Source: Zhengitettix transpicula (lineage: Eukaryota > Arthropoda > Insecta > Orthoptera > Tetrigidae). Taken from it: a stretch of 64,000 bases of DNA. The notes under the pieces are model-generated. The model saw nothing but the letters and a program-made list of their open reading frames with translations. It did no database searches and had not been told where the DNA came from. Below, piece after piece: positions 1 through 12,449 of this stretch. A program made the translations under genes and the position numbers. Location of the stretch: contig JAYJMR010000065.1 of assembly GCA_037074705.1 (NCBI GenBank), forward strand, positions 1-64,000, read 5' to 3'. The first letter of the stretch is position 1, and each line of letters begins with the position of its first letter.

Positions 1-51
1 CGGGACGGTCTTTTATTCCGGACACCATTGTAATCAACGGGGAGCATTGTT
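1..51 (-). promoter_or_regulatory. Proximal promoter of a U2 gene lying just outside the window
   Basis: Base 1 corresponds to position -15 of a U2 gene whose body lies to the left of the window. The block is identical to the upstream flank of the other U2 copies. See the entry at 1568-1632 for the candidate elements. Confidence 0.6.
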
Positions 52-1353
52 AAATGTTTCTGCGGCAATACGTCGAAACACGCGGTCCCCGCGAAACGCC
101 TGAAATCCTGATCGGAAAGTGAGGTCAACCGTCGAATGCTTAAATATCGCGGGAAAGGAAACAATTGGCTTCAAAGATAAAAATATTTGAAATGTATCAA
201 CAGTTTTATTGTTACAGTACGTCCCCACCTAGCGGCACTTACCTGCACTCGCTGCAGGGTGATACGTAAATGTAAGAGAAAAAAATTAAATTCCTCACGT
301 AAACACACGAGTTCCGTCAAATTGAGCAAAAAAGAAATGACGTTGTCTAAGAAACAAATAGACAGTCAGAGTTCGGTGCGAATTAAGTGGAATTGATAAC
401 GGTTACAATTTTTTCACGTTGACGTTTCCATTGTTACGCGGTCTTTGTAAACAAAGTTAATATTTGTCTTTAAACAGTACGCGCTCACATGTACGCGACA
501 TTTAAAAATTTTCCCCATTTTTTAAATATATATTTATTTATTTAAATATATATATAGAAGTAAAAAAATGGTGGGAAAAAAAAAAAAAAAAAAAAAAAAA
601 TTTTTTTTAATATATACATGTAAAGAAAGTTTAGTTGAGAAGAAATTAAAATTATAAAATAATTCGATCCGCGGAATATTAATTTGTAAGTTTTTACTAA
701 TGTTCGCTTGCAACAGCTATGCTGCGTGCGTGCGGCGGCGAGGAAGACGTTCGTAGATTACAACGGGCAGTCGTGTTTTGCGATGGCCGCCCAAGAGGCG
801 CTCTGCTAGGTGGAATAAACGTATATTGCATACATTGTTTATAAATGTATATCGAAATCCAGACGTCGGTATTTTACGTCTAAATTATAATAAAACCGAG
901 ATAGATTTATGGGAAAGTGACAGAATTAAAAGAGGCTTTAACGGCAACGAACCCCTGTTTTCAATATAGCTACGCAGTTTCCGTCAACAACGAATATTAA
1001 TTACACTTCCTTTGAGCCGAAAGAAATGAGCGGAAAAAAGTACGATGTTTTGAATACATATGTATCAGATACATATTCGTAAAAGGCGCGTTATCCTATC
1101 GTACTTGCGTGCGTGCGTGCGGCGGCGACGACGACGTTCGCGAAATACAAAAGATATATAGGGAGCGTGGTCCAGCTGGTGGCCACGGACAACGGCTTCT
1201 CCCGGAAAATTACTTGTACTCGCTGGTGCCCGGTCCTGCCTGCGAGAAGATGATTGCCGAGAGAGGTGAATCCTGTACTGGATGCGAAATCGCAGTTATT
1301 TCAAAATTTACCTGCCTTCCAACTCAATATTTGATACGTCAGAATGTTAAACT

Positions 1354-1367
1354 TCTTTCTTTGTTTG
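1354..1367 (-). terminator. Candidate U2 3' box (3'-end formation signal)
   Basis: On the minus strand the sequence 12-25 nt past the U2 3' end reads CAAACAAAGAAAGA. Its AAAGAAAGA part fits the AAARNNAGA half of the metazoan snRNA 3' box, which directs Integrator-dependent 3' cleavage of Pol II snRNA transcripts. Position and sequence both fit. The GTTT half is poorly matched. The same motif lies 12-25 nt beyond every U2 copy in the window. Confidence 0.6.
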
Positions 1368-1378
1368 AATTTCAATAA

Positions 1379-1567
1379 GGTGGGCCGATCCCGGCGATAC
1401 TGCAAAGCCGGGCCAACCCGTGACAGATGTGGAGCAAGCTCCTAACACTCCGTCATTTTCCAAAAATGAGTTTAATATTCTGGTGGTGCGATGCACCACG
1501 TATCAGATATTAAGCTGATAAGAACAGATACTACACTTTGATCTTAGCCAAAAGGCCGAGAAGCGAT
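1379..1567 (-). ncRNA. U2: U2 small nuclear RNA gene, copy 1
   Basis: U2 snRNA is the spliceosomal RNA that base-pairs with the intron branch site and with U6. The minus strand starts ATCGCTTCTCGGCCTTTTGG, the near-invariant U2 5' end. The branch-site recognition block GUAGUA is at nt 34-39. A perfect stem-loop (GUGGUGC/GCACCAC, loop AUC) at nt 69-85 is stem-loop IIb. The Sm site AUUUUUGG is at nt 101-108, followed by the GGAGCUUGCUCC hairpin. Stem-loop IV is CCCGGC/GCCGGG with a loop containing UUGCAGUA (nt 162-172), the U2A'/U2B'' binding region. The length of 189 nt matches the usual 187-191. The 3' half closely resembles insect U2. Expected transcription is by Pol II from a snRNA-type promoter. 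Confidence 0.98.
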
Positions 1568-1632
1568 AAAGATTCCTCGATCGGGACGGTCTTTTATTCC
1601 GGACACCATTGTAATCAACGGGGAGCATTGTT
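1568..1632 (-). promoter_or_regulatory. U2 proximal promoter with candidate PSEA/PSEB blocks
   Basis: Insect Pol II snRNA genes use a PSEA at about -61 to -41 and a PSEB near -32 to -25, bound by SNAPc. Here AATAAAAG on the minus strand lies at -31 to -24, the PSEB (or TATA in U6) position. The PSEA window, about 1607-1627, contains CTCCCCGTTGATTACA. It is only weakly similar to the Drosophila PSEA, as expected because insect PSEs diverge quickly. The assignment rests on position, not a verified motif. The block is retained upstream of both retrotransposon-bearing U2 copies. Confidence 0.5.
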
Positions 1633-2959
1633 AAATGTTTCTGCGGCAATACGTCGAAACACGCGGTCCCCGCGAAACGCCTGAAATCCTGATCGGAAAG
1701 TGAGGTCAACCGTCGAATGCTTAAATATCGCGGGAAAGGAAACAATTGGCTTCAAAGATAAAAATATTTGAAATGTATCAACAGTTTTATTGTTACAGTA
1801 CGTCCCCACCTAGCGGCACTTACCTGCACTCGCTGCAGGGTGATACGTAAATGTAAGAGAAAAAAATTAAATTCCTCACGTAAACACACGAGTTCCGTCA
1901 AATTGAGCAAAAAAGAAATGACGTTGTCTAAGAAACAAATAGACAGTCAGAGTTCGGTGCGAATTAAGTGGAATTGATAACGGTTACAATTTTTTCACGT
2001 TGACGTTTCCATTGTTACGCGGTCTTTGTAAACAAAGTTAATATTTGTCTTTAAACAGTACGCGCTCACATGTACGCGACATTTAAAAATTTTCCCCATT
2101 TTTTAAATATATATTTATTTATTTAAATATATATATAGAAGTAAAAAAATGGTGGGAAAAAAAAAAAAAAAAAAAAAAAAATTTTTTTTAATATATACAT
2201 GTAAAGAAAGTTTAGTTGAGAAGAAATTAAAATTATAAAATAATTCGATCCGCGGAATATTAATTTGTAAGTTTTTACTAATGTTCGCTTGCAACAGCTA
2301 TGCTGCGTGCGTGCGGCGGCGAGGAAGACGTTCGTAGATTACAACGGGCAGTCGTGTTTTGCGATGGCCGCCCAAGAGGCGCTCTGCTAGGTGGAATAAA
2401 CGTATATTGCATACATTGTTTATAAATGTATATCGAAATCCAGACGTCGGTATTTTACGTCTAAATTATAATAAAACCGAGATAGATTTATGGGAAAGTG
2501 ACAGAATTAAAAGAGGCTTTAACGGCAACGAACCCCTGTTTTCAATATAGCTACGCAGTTTCCGTCAACAACGAATATTAATTACACTTCCTTTGAGCCG
2601 AAAGAAATGAGCGGAAAAAAGTACGATGTTTTGAATACATATGTATCAGATACATATTCGTAAAAGGCGCGTTATCCTATCGTACTTGCGTGCGTGCGTG
2701 CGGCGGCGACGACGACGTTCGCGAAATACAAAAGATATATAGGGAGCGTGGTCCAGCTGGTGGCCACGGACAACGGCTTCTCCCGGAAAATTACTTGTAC
2801 TCGCTGGTGCCCGGTCCTGCCTGCGAGAAGATGATTGCCGAGAGAGGTGAATCCTGTACTGGATGCGAAATCGCAGTTATTTCAAAATTTACCTGCCTTC
2901 CAACTCAATATTTGATACGTCAGAATGTTAAACTTCTTTCTTTGTTTGAATTTCAATAA
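1568..2959. repeat. U2 spacer, class A
   Basis: 1,392 bp, same layout as the reference spacer. No gene seen. Confidence 0.9.
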
Positions 2960-3148
2960 GGTGGGCCGATCCCGGCGATACTGCAAAGCCGGGCCAACCC
3001 GTGACAGATGTGGAGCAAGCTCCTAACACTCCGTCATTTTCCAAAAATGAGTTTAATATTCTGGTGGTGCGATGCACCACGTATCAGATATTAAGCTGAT
3101 AAGAACAGATACTACACTTTGATCTTAGCCAAAAGGCCGAGAAGCGAT
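2960..3148 (-). ncRNA. U2: U2 small nuclear RNA gene, copy 2
   Basis: Identical to copy 1 over all 189 nt by eye. Promoter flank at 3149-3213, 3' box at 2935-2948. Confidence 0.98.
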
Positions 3149-4541
3149 AAAGATTCCTCGATCGGGACGGTCTTTTATTCCGGACACCATTGTAATCAAC
3201 GGGGAGCATTGTTAAATGTTTCTGCGGCAATACGTCGAAACACGCGGTCCCCGCGAAACGCCTGAAATCCTGATCGGAAAGTGAGGTCAACCGTCGAATG
3301 CTTAAATATCGCGGGAAAGGAAACAATTGGCTTCAAAGATAAAAATATTTGAAATGTATCAACAGTTTTATTGTTACAGTACGTCCCCACCTAGCGGCAC
3401 TTACCTGCACTCGCTGCAGGGTGATACGTAAATGTAAGAGAAAAAAATTAAATTCCTCACGTAAACACACGAGTTCCGTCAAATTGAGCAAAAAAGAAAT
3501 GACGTTGTCTAAGAAACAAATAGACAGTCAGAGTTCGGTGCGAATTAAGTGGAATTGATAACGGTTACAATTTTTTCACGTTGACGTTTCCATTGTTACG
3601 CGGTCTTTGTAAACAAAGTTAATATTTGTCTTTAAACAGTACGCGCTCACATGTACGCGAACATTTAAAAATTTTCCCCATTTTTTAAATATATATTTAT
3701 TTATTTAAATATATATATAGAAGTAAAAAAATGGTGGGAAAAAAAAAAAAAAAAAAAAAAAAATTTTTTTTAATATATACATGTAAAGAAAGTTTAGTTG
3801 AGAAGAAATTAAAATTATAAAATAATTCGATCCGCGGAATATTAATTTGTAAGTTTTTACTAATGTTCGCTTGCAACAGCTATGCTGCGTGCGTGCGGCG
3901 GCGAGGAAGACGTTCGTAGATTACAACGGGCAGTCGTGTTTTGCGATGGCCGCCCAAGAGGCGCTCTGCTAGGTGGAATAAACGTATATTGCATACATTG
4001 TTTATAAATGTATATCGAAATCCAGACGTCGGTATTTTACGTCTAAATTATAATAAAACCGAGATAGATTTATGGGAAAGTGACAGAATTAAAAGAGGCT
4101 TTAACGGCAACGAACCCCTGTTTTCAATATAGCTACGCAGTTTCCGTCAACAACGAATATTAATTACACTTCCTTTGAGCCGAAAGAAATGAGCGGAAAA
4201 AAGTACGATGTTTTGAATACATATGTATCAGATACATATTCGTAAAAGGCGCGTTATCCTATCGTACTTGCGTGCGTGCGTGCGGCGGCGACGACGACGT
4301 TCGCGAAATACAAAAGATATATAGGGAGCGTGGTCCAGCTGGTGGCCACGGACAACGGCTTCTCCCGGAAAATTACTTGTACTCGCTGGTGCCCGGTCCT
4401 GCCTGCGAGAAGATGATTGCCGAGAGAGGTGAATCCTGTACTGGATGCGAAATCGCAGTTATTTCAAAATTTACCTGCCTTCCAACTCAATATTTGATAC
4501 GTCAGAATGTTAAACTTCTTTCTTTGTTTGAATTTCAATAA
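3149..4541. repeat. U2 spacer, class A
   Basis: 1,393 bp. It carries one extra A (gcgaacattt instead of gcgacattt, near 3661) relative to the other spacers. No gene seen. Confidence 0.9.
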
Positions 4542-4730
4542 GGTGGGCCGATCCCGGCGATACTGCAAAGCCGGGCCAACCCGTGACAGATGTGGAGCAA
4601 GCTCCTAACACTCCGTCATTTTCCAAAAATGAGTTTAATATTCTGGTGGTGCGATGCACCACGTATCAGATATTAAGCTGATAAGAACAGATACTACACT
4701 TTGATCTTAGCCAAAAGGCCGAGAAGCGAT
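4542..4730 (-). ncRNA. U2: U2 small nuclear RNA gene, copy 3
   Basis: Same 189-nt sequence as copy 1. Promoter flank 4731-4795, 3' box 4517-4530. Confidence 0.98.
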
Positions 4731-6121
4731 AAAGATTCCTCGATCGGGACGGTCTTTTATTCCGGACACCATTGTAATCAACGGGGAGCATTGTTAAATG
4801 TTTCTGCGGCAATACGTCGAAACACGCGGTCCCCGCGAAACGCCTGAAATCCTGATCGGAAAGTGAGGTCAACCGTCGAATGCTTAAATATCGCGGGAAA
4901 GGAAACAATTGGCTTCAAAGATAAAAATATTTGAAATGTATCAACAGTTTTATTGTTACAGTACGTCCCCACCTAGCGGCACTTACCTGCACTCGCTGCA
5001 GGGTGATACGTAAATGTAAGAGAAAAAAATTAAATTCCTCACGTAAACACACGAGTTCCGTCAAATTGAGCAAAAAAGAAATGACGTTGTCTAAGAAACA
5101 AATAGACAGTCAGAGTTCGGTGCGAATTAAGTGGAATTGATAACGGTTACAATTTTTTCACGTTGACGTTTCCATTGTTACGCGGTCTTTGTAAACAAAG
5201 TTAATATTTGTCTTTAAACAGTACGCGCTCACATGTACGCGACATTTAAAAATTTTCCCCATTTTTTAAATATATATTTATTTATTTAAATATATATATA
5301 GAAGTAAAAAAATGGTGGGAAAAAAAAAAAAAAAAAAAAAAAAATTTTTTTAATATATACATGTAAAGAAAGTTTAGTTGAGAAGAAATTAAAATTATAA
5401 AATAATTCGATCCGCGGAATATTAATTTGTAAGTTTTTACTAATGTTCGCTTGCAACAGCTATGCTGCGTGCGTGCGGCGGCGAGGAAGACGTTCGTAGA
5501 TTACAACGGGCAGTCGTGTTTTGCGATGGCCGCCCAAGAGGCGCTCTGCTAGGTGGAATAAACGTATATTGCATACATTGTTTATAAATGTATATCGAAA
5601 TCCAGACGTCGGTATTTTACGTCTAAATTATAATAAAACCGAGATAGATTTATGGGAAAGTGACAGAATTAAAAGAGGCTTTAACGGCAACGAACCCCTG
5701 TTTTCAATATAGCTACGCAGTTTCCGTCAACAACGAATATTAATTACACTTCCTTTGAGCCGAAAGAAATGAGCGGAAAAAAGTACGATGTTTTGAATAC
5801 ATATGTATCAGATACATATTCGTAAAAGGCGCGTTATCCTATCGTACTTGCGTGCGTGCGTGCGGCGGCGACGACGACGTTCGCGAAATACAAAAGATAT
5901 ATAGGGAGCGTGGTCCAGCTGGTGGCCACGGACAACGGCTTCTCCCGGAAAATTACTTGTACTCGCTGGTGCCCGGTCCTGCCTGCGAGAAGATGATTGC
6001 CGAGAGAGGTGAATCCTGTACTGGATGCGAAATCGCAGTTATTTCAAAATTTACCTGCCTTCCAACTCAATATTTGATACGTCAGAATGTTAAACTTCTT
6101 TCTTTGTTTGAATTTCAATAA
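4731..6121. repeat. U2 spacer, class A
   Basis: 1,391 bp. The A25 tract is followed by seven T rather than eight (about 5345-5351). No gene seen. Confidence 0.9.
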
Positions 6122-6310
6122 GGTGGGCCGATCCCGGCGATACTGCAAAGCCGGGCCAACCCGTGACAGATGTGGAGCAAGCTCCTAACACTCCGTCATT
6201 TTCCAAAAATGAGTTTAATATTCTGGTGGTGCGATGCACCACGTATCAGATATTAAGCTGATAAGAACAGATACTACACTTTGATCTTAGCCAAAAGGCC
6301 GAGAAGCGAT
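6122..6310 (-). ncRNA. U2: U2 small nuclear RNA gene, copy 4
   Basis: Same 189-nt sequence as copy 1. Promoter flank 6311-6375, 3' box 6097-6110. Confidence 0.98.
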
Positions 6311-7702
6311 AAAGATTCCTCGATCGGGACGGTCTTTTATTCCGGACACCATTGTAATCAACGGGGAGCATTGTTAAATGTTTCTGCGGCAATACGTCGA
6401 AACACGCGGTCCCCGCGAAACGCCTGAAATCCTGATCGGAAAGTGAGGTCAACCGTCGAATGCTTAAATATCGCGGGAAAGGAAACAATTGGCTTCAAAG
6501 ATAAAAATATTTGAAATGTATCAACAGTTTTATTGTTACAGTACGTCCCCACCTAGCGGCACTTACCTGCACTCGCTGCAGGGTGATACGTAAATGTAAG
6601 AGAAAAAAATTAAATTCCTCACGTAAACACACGAGTTCCGTCAAATTGAGCAAAAAAGAAATGACGTTGTCTAAGAAACAAATAGACAGTCAGAGTTCGG
6701 TGCGAATTAAGTGGAATTGATAACGGTTACAATTTTTTCACGTTGACGTTTCCATTGTTACGCGGTCTTTGTAAACAAAGTTAATATTTGTCTTTAAACA
6801 GTACGCGCTCACATGTACGCGACATTTAAAAATTTTCCCCATTTTTTAAATATATATTTATTTATTTAAATATATATATAGAAGTAAAAAAATGGTGGGA
6901 AAAAAAAAAAAAAAAAAAAAAAAATTTTTTTTAATATATACATGTAAAGAAAGTTTAGTTGAGAAGAAATTAAAATTATAAAATAATTCGATCCGCGGAA
7001 TATTAATTTGTAAGTTTTTACTAATGTTCGCTTGCAACAGCTATGCTGCGTGCGTGCGGCGGCGAGGAAGACGTTCGTAGATTACAACGGGCAGTCGTGT
7101 TTTGCGATGGCCGCCCAAGAGGCGCTCTGCTAGGTGGAATAAACGTATATTGCATACATTGTTTATAAATGTATATCGAAATCCAGACGTCGGTATTTTA
7201 CGTCTAAATTATAATAAAACCGAGATAGATTTATGGGAAAGTGACAGAATTAAAAGAGGCTTTAACGGCAACGAACCCCTGTTTTCAATATAGCTACGCA
7301 GTTTCCGTCAACAACGAATATTAATTACACTTCCTTTGAGCCGAAAGAAATGAGCGGAAAAAAGTACGATGTTTTGAATACATATGTATCAGATACATAT
7401 TCGTAAAAGGCGCGTTATCCTATCGTACTTGCGTGCGTGCGTGCGGCGGCGACGACGACGTTCGCGAAATACAAAAGATATATAGGGAGCGTGGTCCAGC
7501 TGGTGGCCACGGACAACGGCTTCTCCCGGAAAATTACTTGTACTCGCTGGTGCCCGGTCCTGCCTGCGAGAAGATGATTGCCGAGAGAGGTGAATCCTGT
7601 ACTGGATGCGAAATCGCAGTTATTTCAAAATTTACCTGCCTTCCAACTCAATATTTGATACGTCAGAATGTTAAACTTCTTTCTTTGTTTGAATTTCAAT
7701 AA
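6311..7702. repeat. U2 spacer, class A
   Basis: 1,392 bp, no difference from the reference spacer noticed. No gene seen. Confidence 0.9.
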
Positions 7703-7891
7703 GGTGGGCCGATCCCGGCGATACTGCAAAGCCGGGCCAACCCGTGACAGATGTGGAGCAAGCTCCTAACACTCCGTCATTTTCCAAAAATGAGTTTAAT
7801 ATTCTGGTGGTGCGATGCACCACGTATCAGATATTAAGCTGATAAGAACAGATACTACACTTTGATCTTAGCCAAAAGGCCGAGAAGCGAT
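7703..7891 (-). ncRNA. U2: U2 small nuclear RNA gene, copy 5
   Basis: Same 189-nt sequence as copy 1. Promoter flank 7892-7956, 3' box 7678-7691. Confidence 0.98.
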
Positions 7892-9283
7892 AAAGATTCC
7901 TCGATCGGGACGGTCTTTTATTCCGGACACCATTGTAATCAACGGGGAGCATTGTTAAATGTTTCTGCGGCAATACGTCGAAACACGCGGTCCCCGCGAA
8001 ACGCCTGAAATCCTGATCGGAAAGTGAGGTCAACCGTCGAATGCTTAAATATCGCGGGAAAGGAAACAATTGGCTTCAAAGATAAAAATATTTGAAATGT
8101 ATCAACAGTTTTATTGTTACAGTACGTCCCCACCTAGCGGCACTTACCTGCACTCGCTGCAGGGTGATACGTAAATGTAAGAGAAAAAAATTAAATTCCT
8201 CACGTAAACACACGAGTTCCGTCAAATTGAGCAAAAAAGAAATGACGTTGTCTAAGAAACAAATAGACAGTCAGAGTTCGGTGCGAATTAAGTGGAATTG
8301 ATAACGGTTACAATTTTTTCACGTTGACGTTTCCATTGTTACGCGGTCTTTGTAAACAAAGTTAATATTTGTCTTTAAACAGTACGCGCTCACATGTACG
8401 CGACATTTAAAAATTTTCCCCATTTTTTAAATATATATTTATTTATTTAAATATATATATAGAAGTAAAAAAATGGTGGGAAAAAAAAAAAAAAAAAAAA
8501 AAAAATTTTTTTTAATATATACATGTAAAGAAAGTTTAGTTGAGAAGAAATTAAAATTATAAAATAATTCGATCCGCGGAATATTAATTTGTAAGTTTTT
8601 ACTAATGTTCGCTTGCAACAGCTATGCTGCGTGCGTGCGGCGGCGAGGAAGACGTTCGTAGATTACAACGGGCAGTCGTGTTTTGCGATGGCCGCCCAAG
8701 AGGCGCTCTGCTAGGTGGAATAAACGTATATTGCATACATTGTTTATAAATGTATATCGAAATCCAGACGTCGGTATTTTACGTCTAAATTATAATAAAA
8801 CCGAGATAGATTTATGGGAAAGTGACAGAATTAAAAGAGGCTTTAACGGCAACGAACCCCTGTTTTCAATATAGCTACGCAGTTTCCGTCAACAACGAAT
8901 ATTAATTACACTTCCTTTGAGCCGAAAGAAATGAGCGGAAAAAAGTACGATGTTTTGAATACATATGTATCAGATACATATTCGTAAAAGGCGCGTTATC
9001 CTATCGTACTTGCGTGCGTGCGTGCGGCGGCGACGACGACGTTCGCGAAATACAAAAGATATATAGGGAGCGTGGTCCAGCTGGTGGCCACGGACAACGG
9101 CTTCTCCCGGAAAATTACTTGTACTCGCTGGTGCCCGGTCCTGCCTGCGAGAAGATGATTGCCGAGAGAGGTGAATCCTGTACTGGATGCGAAATCGCAG
9201 TTATTTCAAAATTTACCTGCCTTCCAACTCAATATTTGATACGTCAGAATGTTAAACTTCTTTCTTTGTTTGAATTTCAATAA
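7892..9283. repeat. U2 spacer, class A
   Basis: 1,392 bp, no difference from the reference spacer noticed. No gene seen. Confidence 0.9.
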
Positions 9284-9472
9284 GGTGGGCCGATCCCGGC
9301 GATACTGCAAAGCCGGGCCAACCCGTGACAGATGTGGAGCAAGCTCCTAACACTCCGTCATTTTCCAAAAATGAGTTTAATATTCTGGTGGTGCGATGCA
9401 CCACGTATCAGATATTAAGCTGATAAGAACAGATACTACACTTTGATCTTAGCCAAAAGGCCGAGAAGCGAT
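9284..9472 (-). ncRNA. U2: U2 small nuclear RNA gene, copy 6
   Basis: Same 189-nt sequence as copy 1. Promoter flank 9473-9537, 3' box 9259-9272. Confidence 0.98.
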
Positions 9473-10865
9473 AAAGATTCCTCGATCGGGACGGTCTTTT
9501 ATTCCGGACACCATTGTAATCAACGGGGAGCATTGTTAAATGTTTCTGCGGCAATACGTCGAAACACGCGGTCCCCGCGAAACGCCTGAAATCCTGATCG
9601 GAAAGTGAGGTCAACCGTCGAATGCTTAAATATCGCGGGAAAGGAAACAATTGGCTTCAAAGATAAAAATATTTGAAATGTATCAACAGTTTTATTGTTA
9701 CAGTACGTCCCCACCTAGCGGCACTTACCTGCACTCGCTGCAGGGTGATACGTAAATGTAAGAGAAAAAAATTAAATTCCTCACGTAAACACACGAGTTC
9801 CGTCAAATTGAGCAAAAAAGAAATGACGTTGTCTAAGAAACAAATAGACAGTCAGAGTTCGGTGCGAATTAAGTGGAATTGATAACGGTTACAATTTTTT
9901 CACGTTGACGTTTCCATTGTTACGCGGTCTTTGTAAACAAAGTTAATATTTGTCTTTAAACAGTACGCGCTCACATGTACGCGACATTTAAAAATTTTCC
10001 CCATTTTTTAAATATATATTTATTTATTTAAATATATATATAGAAGTAAAAAAATGGTGGGAAAAAAAAAAAAAAAAAAAAAAAAAATTTTTTTTAATAT
10101 ATACATGTAAAGAAAGTTTAGTTGAGAAGAAATTAAAATTATAAAATAATTCGATCCGCGGAATATTAATTTGTAAGTTTTTACTAATGTTCGCTTGCAA
10201 CAGCTATGCTGCGTGCGTGCGGCGGCGAGGAAGACGTTCGTAGATTACAACGGGCAGTCGTGTTTTGCGATGGCCGCCCAAGAGGCGCTCTGCTAGGTGG
10301 AATAAACGTATATTGCATACATTGTTTATAAATGTATATCGAAATCCAGACGTCGGTATTTTACGTCTAAATTATAATAAAACCGAGATAGATTTATGGG
10401 AAAGTGACAGAATTAAAAGAGGCTTTAACGGCAACGAACCCCTGTTTTCAATATAGCTACGCAGTTTCCGTCAACAACGAATATTAATTACACTTCCTTT
10501 GAGCCGAAAGAAATGAGCGGAAAAAAGTACGATGTTTTGAATACATATGTATCAGATACATATTCGTAAAAGGCGCGTTATCCTATCGTACTTGCGTGCG
10601 TGCGTGCGGCGGCGACGACGACGTTCGCGAAATACAAAAGATATATAGGGAGCGTGGTCCAGCTGGTGGCCACGGACAACGGCTTCTCCCGGAAAATTAC
10701 TTGTACTCGCTGGTGCCCGGTCCTGCCTGCGAGAAGATGATTGCCGAGAGAGGTGAATCCTGTACTGGATGCGAAATCGCAGTTATTTCAAAATTTACCT
10801 GCCTTCCAACTCAATATTTGATACGTCAGAATGTTAAACTTCTTTCTTTGTTTGAATTTCAATAA
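9473..10865. repeat. U2 spacer, class A
   Basis: 1,393 bp. The A tract is 26 rather than 25 bases long. No gene seen. Confidence 0.9.
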
Positions 10866-11054
10866 GGTGGGCCGATCCCGGCGATACTGCAAAGCCGGGC
10901 CAACCCGTGACAGATGTGGAGCAAGCTCCTAACACTCCGTCATTTTCCAAAAATGAGTTTAATATTCTGGTGGTGCGATGCACCACGTATCAGATATTAA
11001 GCTGATAAGAACAGATACTACACTTTGATCTTAGCCAAAAGGCCGAGAAGCGAT
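10866..11054 (-). ncRNA. U2: U2 small nuclear RNA gene, copy 7
   Basis: Same 189-nt sequence as copy 1. Promoter flank 11055-11119, 3' box 10841-10854. Confidence 0.98.
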
Positions 11055-12449
11055 AAAGATTCCTCGATCGGGACGGTCTTTTATTCCGGACACCATTGTA
11101 ATCAACGGGGAGCATTGTTAAATGTTTCTGCGGCAATACGTCGAAACACGCGGTCCCCGCGAAACGCCTGAAATCCTGATCGGAAAGTGAGGTCAACCGT
11201 CGAATGCTTAAATATCGCGGGAAAGGAAACAATTGGCTTCAAAGATAAAAATATTTGAAATGTATCAACAGTTTTATTGTTACAGTACGTCCCCACCTAG
11301 CGGCACTTACCTGCACTCGCTGCAGGGTGATACGTAAATGTAAGAGAAAAAAATTAAATTCCTCACGTAAACACACGAGTTCCGTCAAATTGAGCAAAAA
11401 AGAAATGACGTTGTCTAAGAAACAAATAGACAGTCAGAGTTCGGTGCGAATTAAGTGGAATTGATAACGGTTACAATTTTTTCACGTTGACGTTTCCATT
11501 GTTACGCGGTCTTTGTAAACAAAGTTAATATTTGTCTTTAAACAGTACGCGCTCACATGTACGCGACATTTAAAAATTTTCCCCATTTTTTAAATATATA
11601 TTTATTTATTTAAATATATATATAGAAGTAAAAAAATGGTGGGAAAAAAAAAAAAAAAAAAAAAAAAATTTTTTTTAATATATACATGTAAAGAAAGTTT
11701 AGTTGAGAAGAAATTAAAATTATAAAATAATTCGATCCGCGGAATATTAATTTGTAAGTTTTTACTAATGTTCGCTTGCAACAGCTATGCTGCGTGCGTG
11801 CGGCGGCGAGGAAGACGTTCGTAGATTACAACGGGCAGTCGTGTTTTGCGATGGCCGCCCAAGAGGCGCTCTGCTAGGTGGAATAAACGTATATTGCATA
11901 CATTGTTTATAAATGTATATCGAAATCCAGACGTCGGTATTTTACGTCTAAATTATAATAAAACCGAGATAGATTTATGGGAAAGTGACAGAATTAAAAG
12001 AGGCTTTAACGGCAACGAACCCCTGTTTTCAATATAGCTACGCAGTTTCCGTCAACAAACAACGAATATTAATTACACTTCCTTTGAGCCGAAAGAAATG
12101 AGCGGAAAAAGTACGATGTTTTGAATACATATGTATCAGATACATATTCGTAAAAGGCGCGTTATCCTATCGTACTTGCGTGCGTGCGTGCGGCGGCGAC
12201 GACGACGTTCGCGAAATACAAAAGATATATAGGGAGCGTGGTCCAGCTGGTGGCCACGGACAACGGCTTCTCCCGGAAAATTACTTGTACTCGCTGGTGC
12301 CCGGTCCTGCCTGCGAGAAGATGATTGCCGAGAGAGGTGAATCCTGTACTGGATGCGAAATCGCAGTTATTTCAAAATTTACCTGCCTTCCAACTCAATA
12401 TTTGATACGTCAGAATGTTAAACTTCTTTCTTTGTTTGAATTTCAATAA
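11055..12449. repeat. U2 spacer, class A with a private insertion and one class B marker
   Basis: 1,395 bp. It has a 4-bp slippage insertion (caacaaacaacg instead of caacaacg, near 12053). It also has gcggaaaaagtac with five A, a form otherwise seen only in class B units. That is compatible with gene conversion between classes or with an independent deletion. No gene seen. Confidence 0.85.

Larger units (their letters stand above)
1..1378. repeat. U2 intergenic spacer, class A (reference copy)
   Basis: This spacer carries no gene I can support. From left to right it holds the promoter flank of the neighbouring U2 gene (1-51) and an AT-rich foldback (about 509-570). An A25-T8 tract follows at 576-608. 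A 150-bp segment ending at cagtcgtg near 775 is the ancestor of the 225-bp monomers found later. Two diverged copies of a GC-rich 41-mer lie at 723-763 and 1110-1150. A perfect 8-bp hairpin with a CAG loop is at 1058-1076, and the U2 3' box is at 1354-1367. Short open frames of 60-90 codons occur but several begin at non-ATG codons and none looks like a known protein. Confidence 0.9.

Noticed and set aside
220..245. CTCF-like site cccacctagcggcac in each spacer
   Set aside because: The core deviates at several positions from the CTCF consensus, and being in a homogenised repeat its repetition is not evidence of conservation.
236..275. U1-like acttacctgc sequence in each spacer
   Set aside because: It matches the U1 5' end for about nine bases only; the following sequence does not continue as U1 and there is no Sm site or stem-loop pattern.
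1109..1378. 89-codon plus-strand frame present in every unit, as a gene
   Set aside because: It begins at a non-ATG codon, overlaps the U2 3' box and is identical only because the whole array is homogenised.
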